From Haladaptatus sp. DYF46 (GTDB taxonomy: Archaea > Halobacteriota > Halobacteria > Halobacteriales > Haladaptataceae), in NCBI RefSeq assembly GCF_021083305.1, contig NZ_JAJFAY010000002.1, forward strand, positions 248,001 to 312,000: a stretch of 64,000 nucleotides of DNA. The letters are read 5' to 3'. The position numbers and the translations under genes were made by a program. Position 1 is the first letter of the stretch. Each line of letters starts with the position of its first letter. The notes beneath the pieces are model-generated. The model worked only from the letters and a program-made list of their open reading frames with translations, was not told where the DNA came from and did no database searches. This document shows, one piece after another, positions 34,911 to 44,551 of the stretch.

Positions 34911-36502
34911 GCGGAGAGGTGGACGACGCCGAAACGACCGACGTGCTCGTCGTCGGCAGCGGCATCGCGGGGTGTAGCGCCGCGCTTTCCGCGGCGCGAG
35001 AAGGTGCGGAGGTGGTCCTCGCCACGAAGGCGACGCGGCCCGAAAACGCCTCGACGCACTGGGCGCAGGGCGGCATCGCCGTGACCCGCGACGACCCGGA
35101 ATCGCTCCACGCCGACGTACTGACGGCGAGCGCGAACACGGCCGACCCGGACGCGGTGGACGTGCTGGTCGAAAACGCGAACGACGCCATCGAGGACGTG
35201 CTCATCGACACGCTCGGCGTCGCGTTCGATACGGACGGCGAGGGATTCGACTACGGGCGCGAGGCCGCACACTCAGAGGAGCGAATTCTCCACGTCGATG
35301 CCAGCACGGGTCAGTACGTCCTCGGGCCGTTTCTGTCCCATCTGGACGACCATCCCCGTGTGACGATTCGAGAGGACACCGCAGCGCTGTCGCTCGTGAC
35401 ATACGAAGGACGGGTTCACGGTGCAGTGCTGGAACGCGAGGGAGAACTGGGGTCGGTCTTCGCGGGGGCGACGATACTCGCAACCGGCGGCATCGGGGCG
35501 CTGTACGGCCACTCGACGAACCCTCCATCGGCGACGGGCGACGGCATCGCCATGGCCGCGCTCGCGGGGGCGAAGACGGCGGACATGGCGTACGTGCAGT
35601 TTCACCCGACGGCGTTCGCGGGGGACGGCGCGGAACACCGTTCCGCGAACGGTCGAGTAGTGCGGAACACAGTTCCGCAAACCGTTCGAGCGGGCGAGGC
35701 CCGCGAGAAGACGGCGACGCCACGAGACGACACGTTCCTCGTCAGCGAGGCGGTTCGCGGCGAGGGTGCGGTCCTCCGAAACGCCGACGGCGAACGGTTC
35801 ATGTGCGACGCGCATCCCGACGCCGAGTTGGCACCGCGCGACGTGGTGGCCCGCGCGGTTCAGCGTGAACGCGAACGAACCGGGGAGGTCCGCCTCGACA
35901 CGACGCCGCTCGACTTCGCCGGAACGTTCCCGGACCTCGCGGCGAAATGCGACGAGCGGGGCGTTCCTCACGACTCGATTCCGGTCGCGCCGAGCGAACA
36001 CTTCCTCTGCGGCGGTATCGACGCGGACGACAGGGGTCGAACGAGCCTCGACCGCCTGTTCGCGGTCGGCGAGTGCGCCCGAACCGGCGTGCACGGCGCG
36101 AACCGACTCGCCTCGACCAGCCTGCTCGAAGGGTTGGTGTGGGGACTCCGCGCCGGGGAGACGGCGGCGAACGTCGAAACCGGCCCCGAACCGGTCGAAA
36201 CTCCCGACCTGCTGAACAGCGACCCGGCGCTTCCGGCGGGCTTCGCCCGGGACAAGTTCACCCGACTACGGACGGTGATGGACGAGTGCGTCGGCCTCTC
36301 GCGGACCCCCGCCGACCTGCGGCGAGCGACGGCGATGCTTCGACGGTTGAAGGGCGAGGTGGACGCCTACGCCAGAACTCGCACCGCGCGGGACCTGTAC
36401 GAACTCCGGAACGCGAGCGTCGTGTCGCTCCTCATCGCGCGGGACGCGCTGGACGCCGAGTCCGTCGGTTGTCACCACGTGGAGGAACTCCGTGCTGACT
36501 GA
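34907..36502 (+). CDS. nadB: L-aspartate oxidase
   Basis: 531 aa. FAD enzyme making iminoaspartate for NadA. VVGSGIAGCSAAL is the FAD-binding loop; STHWAQGGIA, QFHPTAF, LVSEAVRGEGA and VGECARTGVHGANRLASTSLLEGLV are succinate-dehydrogenase/aspartate-oxidase signatures. Between QFHPTAF and LVSEAVRGEG there is an unusual insert of about 35 residues coded by a near-duplicate 32-nt sequence (see repeat at 35630). Overlaps nadA by 4 nt and nadC by 11 nt. Confidence 0.95.
   Translation: MSGEVDDAETTDVLVVGSGIAGCSAALSAAREGAEVVLATKATRPENASTHWAQGGIAVTRDDPESLHADVLTASANTADPDAVDVLVENANDAIEDVLIDTLGVAFDTDGEGFDYGREAAHSEERILHVDASTGQYVLGPFLSHLDDHPRVTIREDTAALSLVTYEGRVHGAVLEREGELGSVFAGATILATGGIGALYGHSTNPPSATGDGIAMAALAGAKTADMAYVQFHPTAFAGDGAEHRSANGRVVRNTVPQTVRAGEAREKTATPRDDTFLVSEAVRGEGAVLRNADGERFMCDAHPDAELAPRDVVARAVQRERERTGEVRLDTTPLDFAGTFPDLAAKCDERGVPHDSIPVAPSEHFLCGGIDADDRGRTSLDRLFAVGECARTGVHGANRLASTSLLEGLVWGLRAGETAANVETGPEPVETPDLLNSDPALPAGFARDKFTRLRTVMDECVGLSRTPADLRRATAMLRRLKGEVDAYARTRTARDLYELRNASVVSLLIARDALDAESVGCHHVEELRAD
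35630..35690 (+). repeat. Imperfect 32-nt tandem duplication inside nadB
   Basis: gcggaacaccgttccgcgaa... at 35630-35659 is followed by gcggaacacagttccgcaaa... at 35662-35690. Period 32 nt, so the second copy is read in a different frame. The encoded residues form an Arg/Asn/Val insert in the capping region. Confidence 0.65.
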
Positions 36503-37298
36503 CAGGGACGTGGAGCGCTGGCTCCGCGAGGACGTGGGACACCGTGACGTGACGAACCACGTCCCCGGCGAGACGGTCGGACGACTCGTCGCGCGGGAGT
36601 CCGGCGTCGTCGCCGGAACGGACGCCGCGCGGGCCGTGTTCGACTACCTCGGCTGCGAGGTTCGTTCCGCGGTCGGAGACGGGAGCAGCATCGAGGCTGG
36701 CGACGCGGCCTTCGAGGTTCACGGTCCGGCGACGGCCGTCCTTCGGGGTGAGCGAGTCGCGGTCAACATCGTCGGCCACGCGTCGGGCGTCGCGACGAAG
36801 ACGGCAGAGGCGGTGGCCGCCGCGCGAACCGTCACCGACGACGTGGCGATCGCGGGGACGCGAAAGACGACGCCCGGCCTCCGCGGCATCGAAAAGCGGG
36901 CCGTCGCGGCCGGCGGCGGCGATACGCACCGACTCACGCTCTCGGGGATGGTCATGGTCAAGGACAACCACATCGAGGAGATGGGGATGGACGGCGCGAT
37001 AGCGCACTTCCGCGAGTTGGCGTCGTTCGCCGCAAAAATCGAGGTGGAGGTGGAGCGTCCGGCGGACGGCCGCCGGGCGGCGGACGCGGGTGCCGACATC
37101 GTGATGTTCGACAACCTCTCGCCGGAGGACGTCGAGCGAGGCGTCGAACTGCTTCCCGATGGCGTCCTCGCGGAGGCGAGCGGCGGCATCGGGGTCGAGG
37201 ACGTGCCGGCGTACGCCGGGACCGGCGTGGATGTGATCTCCATCGGTGCGTTGACCCACAGCGCGCCGTCGCTCGACTTCTCGTTCCGCACCGGGTGA
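36492..37298 (+). CDS. nadC: Nicotinate-nucleotide pyrophosphorylase (carboxylating)
   Basis: 268 aa from the GTG at 36492, 11 nt inside nadB. It converts quinolinate and PRPP to NaMN. GTRKTTPGLR, GGGDTHRLTLSGMVMVKDNH and ASGGIG are the PRPP/quinolinate signatures. Last gene of nadABC. The downstream gap (37299-37421) is purine-rich with a short hairpin caccggga...cccggtg. Confidence 0.95.
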   Translation: MLTDRDVERWLREDVGHRDVTNHVPGETVGRLVARESGVVAGTDAARAVFDYLGCEVRSAVGDGSSIEAGDAAFEVHGPATAVLRGERVAVNIVGHASGVATKTAEAVAAARTVTDDVAIAGTRKTTPGLRGIEKRAVAAGGGDTHRLTLSGMVMVKDNHIEEMGMDGAIAHFRELASFAAKIEVEVERPADGRRAADAGADIVMFDNLSPEDVERGVELLPDGVLAEASGGIGVEDVPAYAGTGVDVISIGALTHSAPSLDFSFRTG

Positions 37299-37421
37299 GA
37301 AGTCGGCGGCGGACGGTCCGTCGAGACGGTGTGAAACGGATGGAGGAAAAGGGGAACGAAGGGAGAGAAATCGAAAGGGAACCACCGGGAGGGATTTCAC
37401 CCCCCGGTGAAACGTATCCGT

Positions 37422-38189
37422 ATGGACGAAAATCGCCTCGATTCGTTCGAGGAGGTGGCGGTGCGGGCGTGCGATGCCGCGGGGGAGTATCTCGCCGCCG
37501 AGTTCCGAACGGAGTCGCTCGCGGCGGAGCACGGCCCGGACGACGTGAAAGCCGTAGCGGACCGGGCGGCGGAGCGCCGCGTGCTGGACGTACTGACCGA
37601 CGCGTACCCGGACCACGCCGTCTACGCCGAGGAGTCGGGACGGCGGTCCGGCGCGGCCGACTACCGCTGGGTCGTGGACCCGCTCGACGGCACGAACAAC
37701 TTCTGTTCGGGGATACCGTACTTCGGGACCGCAGTAGCGCTCCTCCGCGACGACGTACCGATTCTGGCGGCGGTTCGCGACCCGCTTCACGACCGCACCT
37801 ACGTCGCCAAACGGGACGGGGGGGCCACCGTGAACGGCGAGCCGATTCGCGCGGAAAGCGACGTGGCGAGCGACCACGCCACGGTCGCGTTCGTCCTCGG
37901 TCTGGACGCCGTTCGGGACGAGGCGCTACGGTCGGCGGGCGACGCGCTGAACGCGGAAATCGCCGGGCGCTGCAAGCGAGTGTGGACGAGTTGGGCACCG
38001 GCGTTGGACTGGGGACTGCTCGCACGGGGGAAGATAGAGGCCGTCGTCTGCTTCCACCCGGACGAAGTGGAACAGCACGCGGGGTGGTTGTTGGCGGGGG
38101 AAAGCGGCGCGAGGCTGGCGAGCGAGGACGACCTGTATCTCGCGGCGGCGAGCGATGAGACGTTCGAGACGCTGGAAACGGTGCTTTGA
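37422..38189 (+). CDS. Inositol-monophosphatase-family enzyme
   Basis: 255 aa from the ATG at 37422; a GTG at 37407 is possible. The family motif VVDPLDGTNNF is clear and the second metal motif is present as SWAPALDWGLLARG (APALDW in place of the usual GSAALD). VYAEESG supplies the first Glu. Could be an inositol-phosphatase or fructose-1,6-bisphosphatase of archaeal type; the sequence alone does not decide. Not obviously linked to nadABC in function. Confidence 0.85.
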   Translation: MDENRLDSFEEVAVRACDAAGEYLAAEFRTESLAAEHGPDDVKAVADRAAERRVLDVLTDAYPDHAVYAEESGRRSGAADYRWVVDPLDGTNNFCSGIPYFGTAVALLRDDVPILAAVRDPLHDRTYVAKRDGGATVNGEPIRAESDVASDHATVAFVLGLDAVRDEALRSAGDALNAEIAGRCKRVWTSWAPALDWGLLARGKIEAVVCFHPDEVEQHAGWLLAGESGARLASEDDLYLAAASDETFETLETVL

Positions 38190-38287
38190 ACTCCAAGGGA
38201 CGGGCGAGCGGTGACGGTCCCCCTGAACGTGGAAGAAGATTGTGAAAAATCGTTATAGTTATTGTTTCCCGTGCTAAACGTCAACAC

Positions 38288-38485
38288 ATGGCAGCCAAAT
38301 CGAGTCGTTCCCCCTTCGACCGGCTACGGCAGCATTACGAGGACAAGGAACGGAAATGCATCGAGTGCGGTTACGTCGATACGGAGGGCCACTGGCGCGT
38401 CACGAAACGCGGCCGCGAAATCCACTATCAACACATCTGCCCATGCTGTGATGCCATCGACACGCGCGTCCTCCGATACGATTAG
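38288..38485 (+). CDS. Small zinc-ribbon protein (HVO_0649-like)
   Basis: 65 aa. SPFDRLRQHYED, then CIECGYVDTEGHWRV and HICPCCDAIDTRVLRYD: two Cys-x2-Cys knuckles about 24 residues apart, a rubredoxin/zinc-ribbon-like layout. I recall a haloarchaeal zinc-finger family of this look named after HVO_0649. A TATA-like gttatagtta lies about 30 nt upstream. Overlaps the gpmI stop by 4 nt. Confidence 0.75.
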   Translation: MAAKSSRSPFDRLRQHYEDKERKCIECGYVDTEGHWRVTKRGREIHYQHICPCCDAIDTRVLRYD

Positions 38486-40002
38486 TTTTCCAACAGCGAC
38501 TCGCCCGTCATCTCCGGCGGTTGCCCGACGCCGATGAGCGAGAGGAGCGTCGGCGCGAGATCACACAAGGACCCCCCCTCGCGAATCGTTTTTCCGTCGT
38601 CGTCGCCCTCGGGGGAGACGTAGACGAGCGGAACGGGGTTGTACGTGTGTGCCGTGTGCGGGTTCTCCGGCGTCCCCATGTCGTCGGCGTTACCGTGGTC
38701 CGCGGTGATGAGCACGTGCGCGCCGTGGGCTTCGAGCGTCTCCGCGAGTCGTCCGATTTGTTCGTCCACTGCCTCGACGGCCGCGACTGCGGCGTCGAAG
38801 TCACCGGTGTGACCCACCATGTCCGGATTCGCGTAGTTCAGGACCAGCACGTCGGGGTCCTCCGCGTCGATGACCGAGATGGCCGTGTCCGTGACGCCTT
38901 CGGCGCTCATCTCGGGTTGCAGGTCGTAAGTCGGCACGTCGGGACTCTCGATGATGCGCCGAATCTCGCCGTCGAACTCGACCTCCCGCCCGCCGTTCAG
39001 GAAGTAGGTGACGTGGGCGTACTTCTCCGATTCCGCCAGTCGAAGCTGTGTCAGGCCGTTCTCCGAGAGCACCTCGCCCAGCGTCTCCTCGGGTTGGTGG
39101 GGCGGGAACGCCACCGGCAGGTCGAACTCGGGGTCGTACTGGGTCATCGTCACGAACTCGACGTCGGGGGGATGCGTGTCGAACGGCCATACCGGGTCGA
39201 TGTCCGCGATCATGCGCGTCAACTGCCGGGCGCGGTCGGAGCGGTAGTTGAAGAACATCACCGCGTCACCGTCTTCGAGCGCGCGGCCGCCCCTCACGAG
39301 CGATGGTGCGACGAACTCGTCCGTGTCGCCGCGGTCGTAGGACGCTTCCACGGCCTCCACGGCGCTCCCTTTCTCGTACTCCGCCTCCCGATTCACGATG
39401 GCGTCGTAGGCGCGGTTCGTCCGCTCCCAGTTCTGGTCGCGGTCCATCGCGTAGTAGCGCCCCGAGACGGTGGCGATGTCGCCCGTCCCCTGCTCCTCGA
39501 CCACGTCTTCGAGGCTGGCGAGGAAGCCAGCCCCGCTCTTCGGCGGCGTGTCCCGCCCGTCGGTGAAGGCGTGCGTCGTCGCCTCGATGCCCCGTTCCGC
39601 CGCGAGTTCGATGAGCGAGTAGAGGTGTTGCTGATCGGAGTGGACGCCGCCGGTACTCACGAGTCCCATGAAGTGAACGCGGCCGTCGTGTTCCGCCGCG
39701 TAGTCGAACGCGCCGTTGATGGCCTCGTTCTCGCCCAGTTCGCCGTTCGAGATGGCGTCGCTGATGCGGGTGTACTCCTGTCTGACGACGCGTCCCGCAC
39801 CGATGTTCAGGTGGCCGACCTCGCTGTTGCCCATCTGGCCGTCCGGGAGGCCGACCCGCCGTCCCGTCACGTCGAGGGTTCCGTACGCCCCGTCCCGCGC
39901 CAACCGGTCGAAATTCGGCGTGTCCGCGGCCTCGATCGCGTTCCGGCCGCCGTCTTCGCTGCCTAATCCCCATCCGTCGAGCACGATGAGTCCCGCTTTC
40001 AT
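38482..40002 (-). CDS. gpmI: 2,3-bisphosphoglycerate-independent phosphoglycerate mutase
   Basis: 506 aa. Two-manganese alkaline-phosphatase-superfamily enzyme of glycolysis. The start LIVLDGWGLG, the catalytic-Ser region MGNSEVGHLNIGAGR, HAFTDGRDTPP, DRDQNWERT, FNYRSDRARQLTR and ITADHGNADDM are all present. The bacterial-type GpmI form rather than archaeal ApgM. Confidence 0.97.
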   Translation of the reverse strand: MKAGLIVLDGWGLGSEDGGRNAIEAADTPNFDRLARDGAYGTLDVTGRRVGLPDGQMGNSEVGHLNIGAGRVVRQEYTRISDAISNGELGENEAINGAFDYAAEHDGRVHFMGLVSTGGVHSDQQHLYSLIELAAERGIEATTHAFTDGRDTPPKSGAGFLASLEDVVEEQGTGDIATVSGRYYAMDRDQNWERTNRAYDAIVNREAEYEKGSAVEAVEASYDRGDTDEFVAPSLVRGGRALEDGDAVMFFNYRSDRARQLTRMIADIDPVWPFDTHPPDVEFVTMTQYDPEFDLPVAFPPHQPEETLGEVLSENGLTQLRLAESEKYAHVTYFLNGGREVEFDGEIRRIIESPDVPTYDLQPEMSAEGVTDTAISVIDAEDPDVLVLNYANPDMVGHTGDFDAAVAAVEAVDEQIGRLAETLEAHGAHVLITADHGNADDMGTPENPHTAHTYNPVPLVYVSPEGDDDGKTIREGGSLCDLAPTLLSLIGVGQPPEMTGESLLEN

Positions 40003-40167
40003 GGGCGAACCGACGGCACCGCGGGGTAACTATTCTTCGCCCGAGCGGCTGAAACGTAGGTGCCTTCTCCTCGGTATTTTTCTTTCACTTTCACTCCGCG
40101 TAAGAATCCATTTAACTACGGTAGCGGTGCTGGTTACAGTCGCTCGTTCACAGGGACGGGTGATACT

Positions 40168-40311
40168 ATGCCCAACAGGGCACCATCGAACGGGGTTTCC
40201 GTGGCGCTCATCACCGCCGGTGCGACGATCGTCGCCAATCGAAACGACGTCGGTTGGTTGCTCATCGTCGTGGGGGTGGTACTCGCGAGACGGAAGGCGG
40301 GCGACCGATAG
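40168..40311 (+). CDS. 47-aa small membrane protein
   Basis: ATG at 40168. One hydrophobic helix (about 27-40, VGWLLIVVGVVLA) preceded by a moderately hydrophobic stretch (VSVALITAGATIVA). Ends in basic ARRKAGDR. Weak evidence: only length, start and hydrophobicity. The preceding 40003-40167 has no gene; TATA-like tatttttctttc occurs there. Confidence 0.45.
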   Translation: MPNRAPSNGVSVALITAGATIVANRNDVGWLLIVVGVVLARRKAGDR

Positions 40312-40481
40312 TCACGTGGCCGTCGTTCGCCCGGAACTCAGCATTTTATAGCACCCAATACGTCGGACGCGCCGAGCGTTCTCGTCGAGCGCAAGCGTTC
40401 GTTCGGAAGCGGTGGCGTTCGATTATGTGTGCGAATCGGAGAACGATACCTTTTTTCGGGGTGGACCGGATTGAAGCGGGC

Positions 40482-41744
40482 ATGACACTCGACCCCGTTC
40501 ACTTCGACGGCATCGCCGAACTGGCGGACAGGATAGAGTACGAAGGGGAAGAGCGCAACCATCGTGACCTCGCACGAAGCGTCTGGGAGAACTACCTCGA
40601 CCCGCTGTTTCACGAGGGTACCGAGATACTCGCGCCGCTGTCCGAACTCCGGCGGAAACGCGCGAACATCGAGGAGTTGGCGCTCGAAGCGGACCAGTTC
40701 GGGACGATGCACGGACTCGACTCGGGGACCATCAACCCGCAACCGTTCAAGAACGGGTTGGTGGTGGACGTGGCGCACGCGGCGATGAGTTCGTCGCCGT
40801 CGGACCTCGACTTACACGATTCGCGGACGGTCGTGAAGGCGGTCCACTCGAACGACGTAGAGAGGAACTTCTCCATGGAGAAGTGGGAACCATACGGCAA
40901 GAACAGCAAACGCCGAATCATCCACGCACCGCGCCGGGACGACTACGAGCAGGACATCGTTCACGCGCTGGCGCTGTATCGCGCCGAGAGCAGACACGCG
41001 CTCGACCACGCCGAGGACGTTTCCGACCTCCTCCTGCTGGACGGGCCGATGTACCCGAAGGGGTTGCTCCGCTGGCGGAACAGGGGGAGGATACTTCCCG
41101 ACCTGTTCGAGGAGTCCGAGGAGGTGCGGGCGATTCTGCAGAACTACGTCGAACTGGTGGAGACGTTCGCCGAGCGGGAGGTGCCGCTCGCGGGGTTCGT
41201 GAAGAACATCTCCGCGCGGTCGATAACTCGGGTGCTGCGGGAGAAGGAAGGAAACGGGATACACGCCCCGTGGACGCACGACGCCGCCTTCTTCTCGCAG
41301 GTTCTCGAACGCGGCGAGTACGAAAACGGCGAGTACGAGCGGTTCACCGACGATCTGACCCTGACGAACTGGTTCGTCTCGCGCGCCGGGTCCGACGCCT
41401 TCTTCGGAGGCGAAAAGGCCGAACGGTACATCGACCGAGAGTACGCGCCGGAACAGTACGAAGTGACGTTCTGTGTCGTCTACGACCCGCGACGGCGGTT
41501 GCTGTTCAAGATAGAGGCACCGCGGATTTTCACGGCCGACGAGACGTGTCGGCGGCGTATCGAACGACAACTGTTGAAGGAGATAGCCATCTCGAAGGGA
41601 CCGCCGACGGTCATCACGAAGGCTGATTCGCTGGCACAAATCGGCCGGGACAGCACGGAGTCGCTGATACGGAGCTTCGAGAAGTCCTTCGACACCGAAC
41701 TCGACCGGAACTACGACGACGTCCGCTGGGGACTCGACTACTGA
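40482..41744 (+). CDS. nurA: NurA-domain 5'-3' nuclease
   Basis: 420 aa from the ATG at 40482. HGLDSGTINPQPFKNGLVVDVAHAAM contains the first catalytic Asp and strand of NurA; LLLLDGPMYPKG has the second Asp-like motif and KNISARSITRVL the Lys region. NurA works with the HerA helicase in DNA-end resection. herA is 487 nt further on the same strand, separated by a convergent gene. The longer frame upstream is not supported. Confidence 0.88.
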   Translation: MTLDPVHFDGIAELADRIEYEGEERNHRDLARSVWENYLDPLFHEGTEILAPLSELRRKRANIEELALEADQFGTMHGLDSGTINPQPFKNGLVVDVAHAAMSSSPSDLDLHDSRTVVKAVHSNDVERNFSMEKWEPYGKNSKRRIIHAPRRDDYEQDIVHALALYRAESRHALDHAEDVSDLLLLDGPMYPKGLLRWRNRGRILPDLFEESEEVRAILQNYVELVETFAEREVPLAGFVKNISARSITRVLREKEGNGIHAPWTHDAAFFSQVLERGEYENGEYERFTDDLTLTNWFVSRAGSDAFFGGEKAERYIDREYAPEQYEVTFCVVYDPRRRLLFKIEAPRIFTADETCRRRIERQLLKEIAISKGPPTVITKADSLAQIGRDSTESLIRSFEKSFDTELDRNYDDVRWGLDY

Positions 41745-42073
41745 AGTTCCCCTTTCTCCATCGAGAACTCAACGTCGTCGGCGTCCACGCCGATGCGGGC
41801 GAACTGCGTCCGGACGTGTTCTTCCGCGGCGGCGAGGGCTTGGTCGCGGGTGTCGAACCCGCGGGGCATCGGCGTCTCGAACGCGACGTGGACCTCCTCG
41901 CCCGATACCATCTGGGCGGTGCCGCCGCTCTCGACCTGATAGAACTCGTCACAGACCCAGACGTACGGCGCGTCTTCGTCCGGCGCGCCCTTGAACGAGG
42001 GAGAGCGTTCACCCCGTTCGTACAACGTCCCCGTGAGGGTCGTCCCGCCTGCCTCACCACGAACGAGCAACAT
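41738..42073 (-). CDS. DUF7113-like haloarchaeal protein
   Basis: 111 aa. Strand-rich start (LLVRGEAGGTTLTGTLYE), a conserved-looking YVWVCDEFYQVESGG and a helical end (ALAAAEEHVRTQFARIGV). I associate this pattern with DUF7113, without proven function. It lies on the opposite strand between nurA and herA and overlaps the nurA 3' end by 7 nt. Confidence 0.65.
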   Translation of the reverse strand: MLLVRGEAGGTTLTGTLYERGERSPSFKGAPDEDAPYVWVCDEFYQVESGGTAQMVSGEEVHVAFETPMPRGFDTRDQALAAAEEHVRTQFARIGVDADDVEFSMEKGELQ

Positions 42074-42230
42074 ACCCGTACGTAGGAGTCCCGAGAATAA
42101 AAGCCAAGTGGGAGAGAGGTGTCAAACCGTGAGAAGCAGCGCGGAAACGGTTCGTTTCCGTCCGTTACAGGAACACACAACACGGGGTCCGTGCGAAACA
42201 CGTTTCACTCGCGCCCGAGATGACAGGTCC

Positions 42231-44075
42231 ATGAGCGATTTGGGCGACTTCTCGGACTACGGGAACGACACCGACGATTCGTCGACGTCGGAACCGTCGT
42301 CGGAGACGAACGAGGGGCGAACGGACGACGAGCGAACGGAGACGGCGAGCACGAGGGAGGAGACCGACGATTTCGACCGGATGGACCTCGAACCGGTCGG
42401 CGACGACCGCGGCCTCGGGAGCCTCGCCGTCTCGGAAGGCCTCTCCATCGGCGAGGAGAGCGACGAAACCTGCCTCCGAGCGTACATCACCGCGCCGAAC
42501 CGGGGCGACGTTCGAATCGGGAAGTACCTCCTCGTTCCCTATCCGGACGGCGAGAAACTGTTCTGTCGCATCACGACGCTCGAATACGCACAGGAGTTCC
42601 ACAGCGACGACGCCACCGAGATTCACGCCCGACGGGCGATGCGCAACGGGCAGATAGACGAGCGGGACTACAAGTTCATGGCGACGCTCGAACCCATCGC
42701 CGTGCTCTTTTCGGACGACGGCGAACTGAAACGACGGATGACCGACCGCGTGCCGAAACCCGAGACGGTGGTTCGGCAGGCCAGCGACAAACGCGAGATC
42801 AAGACTGGACTGAAGATACCGGAGGACGGCGTGTTCCTCGGGCACCTCTCCGTCGGGGGCGAGAAAGTACGGACGGCGGCGGAACCGCCGACCATCGACT
42901 ACCGCGTGAAGGACGACTACGACTCGGGCGACCCGCTGGTGTTCCGCCACTCGCTCGTGGCGGGGGGCACCGGGTCGGGGAAAACCCACGGGGCGAAGAA
43001 CATCCTCCGCCAGTACCTCTCCACGGAGCGCACGTATCCCATGGACGACGGCCGAAACGCCCGGATGGCCGTCGTGCAGTTCGACCCGCAGGACGAGTAC
43101 GCCCAGATGCACGACGACAACCCGGCGGTGAACGCGGACGACGAACGCGCGTGGGAGCGCGAGGGAATCGCCCACGGCGGCCACGACGAAACCGTCGCGT
43201 TCGTGCCGAAGGTCGGGGGGTCGACCTACGCCGCGAGCCATCACGAGGCGGAACAGGTCGAGTTCACGATCCCGTTCTCGATGGTCAGCGACAACCAGTG
43301 GCTCGTCGCGGGCGCGAGCCTCAACGACAACCAGTACGGCGCGCTGACACACCTCCTCAACCGCTTTTTCCGCAGTCGCGGTCAGTCGGGGACGTACCAG
43401 GACTTTTGTTCCTACCTCGACGACCCCGCGCTCCGCGAGGAGTTGGACGAAAGCGGCCGCGTCCACGAGGCGACGTTCGACGCGGTGAAACGGCGCGTTC
43501 GCTCCGTCCCGGGTGGCGTGTTCGACCAATCGGCCAAATCCATCACCGAACTCGTCCCGCAGTTCGTCCGGTCCGGCAGGCTCTCGGTCGTGCCGACGTA
43601 CCACCTGCCGTCGAGTCGGGCCAAGGAGATGGTCGTCCTCGCGGTGTCGAGCCTGCTCATCGACCAAAAGCTCTCGAACGCACCGGAGTACCCGACCATC
43701 AAGGAGACGCCGCTCCTCGTCGGGATGGACGAAGCGCACAACTTCCTTTCCGACGCGGACAGCGTACAGGCCCGGAAGGTCATCGGCAAGTTCACCGACG
43801 CGGCGAAACAGGGTCGTAAGGAGCGACTCGGGTTGTTCCTCATCACGCAAGACCCGCAGGACATCGACGACGCGGTGTTCAAGCAGATAAACACGACCGT
43901 CGTCCTCAATCTCGGCGACGAGGACGCCATCAAGAGCGTGAACATCCCGTCCACGTTGGAGAAGAAGGTGCCGTACATGGAGAAAGGCCAGATGGTCGTC
44001 TACTCCCCGGACAACTCCGAACCCGTCGAAATCACCGGGTTGCCGAAGTGCGTCACCCGCCACGGCCGCGATTGA
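42231..44075 (+). CDS. herA: HerA-like DNA translocase/helicase
   Basis: 614 aa from the ATG at 42231. Residues 1-65 are acidic and disordered; a HAS-barrel-like beta region (LRAYITAPNRGDVRIGKYLLVPY) follows. The hexameric ATPase has Walker A at 245-253 (GGTGSGKTH), Walker B LLVGMDEAHNFL, and sensor FLITQDPQDID. With NurA it resects DNA ends for homologous recombination. Likely partner of the nurA gene upstream. Confidence 0.9.
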   Translation: MSDLGDFSDYGNDTDDSSTSEPSSETNEGRTDDERTETASTREETDDFDRMDLEPVGDDRGLGSLAVSEGLSIGEESDETCLRAYITAPNRGDVRIGKYLLVPYPDGEKLFCRITTLEYAQEFHSDDATEIHARRAMRNGQIDERDYKFMATLEPIAVLFSDDGELKRRMTDRVPKPETVVRQASDKREIKTGLKIPEDGVFLGHLSVGGEKVRTAAEPPTIDYRVKDDYDSGDPLVFRHSLVAGGTGSGKTHGAKNILRQYLSTERTYPMDDGRNARMAVVQFDPQDEYAQMHDDNPAVNADDERAWEREGIAHGGHDETVAFVPKVGGSTYAASHHEAEQVEFTIPFSMVSDNQWLVAGASLNDNQYGALTHLLNRFFRSRGQSGTYQDFCSYLDDPALREELDESGRVHEATFDAVKRRVRSVPGGVFDQSAKSITELVPQFVRSGRLSVVPTYHLPSSRAKEMVVLAVSSLLIDQKLSNAPEYPTIKETPLLVGMDEAHNFLSDADSVQARKVIGKFTDAAKQGRKERLGLFLITQDPQDIDDAVFKQINTTVVLNLGDEDAIKSVNIPSTLEKKVPYMEKGQMVVYSPDNSEPVEITGLPKCVTRHGRD

Positions 44076-44128
44076 ATCGGTCGGACGCCGGACAAAACGA
44101 TATGTGAACGGCAGCCGTACTATTCGGC

Positions 44129-44551
44129 ATGGCAAAGCGAATTCTCGTTCCGGTGGACGGGTCCGAACAGGCGACCGAAGCGCTCTCCTACGCGCTGGAG
44201 GAGTTCCCCGATGCCGAAATCGGCGTCATCAACGTCATCGACCCCATCGACGTCGGGTACACCTCCACCGTCGGCATGCCCGGCTATTCGGAGGAGTGGT
44301 ACGAGGAATCGAAGGAAAACGCCGAAGCGGTGTTCGAGGAGGCACAGGAGCTCGCGGACGAGTACGGCGTCACGCTCACCACGAAGACGGAAGTCGGGCA
44401 ACCGGCCCAGACCATCGTGGACTACGCGGAGGAGTTCGACCAGATCATCATGGGCAGTCACGGACGCTCGGGCGTCTCCCGAATCCTCCTCGGCAGCGTC
44501 GCGGAAACCGTCGTTCGGCGCTCGTCCGTTCCGGTGACGGTCGTTCGATAA
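44129..44551 (+). CDS. Universal stress protein (UspA family)
   Basis: 140 aa Rossmann-like fold starting ILVPVDGSEQATEALSYAL. The ATP-binding motif G-2x-G-9x-G-S is intact (GSHGRSGVSRILLGSV), so ATP binding is predicted. 53 nt after herA. Role in stress not defined. Confidence 0.92.
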   Translation: MAKRILVPVDGSEQATEALSYALEEFPDAEIGVINVIDPIDVGYTSTVGMPGYSEEWYEESKENAEAVFEEAQELADEYGVTLTTKTEVGQPAQTIVDYAEEFDQIIMGSHGRSGVSRILLGSVAETVVRRSSVPVTVVR

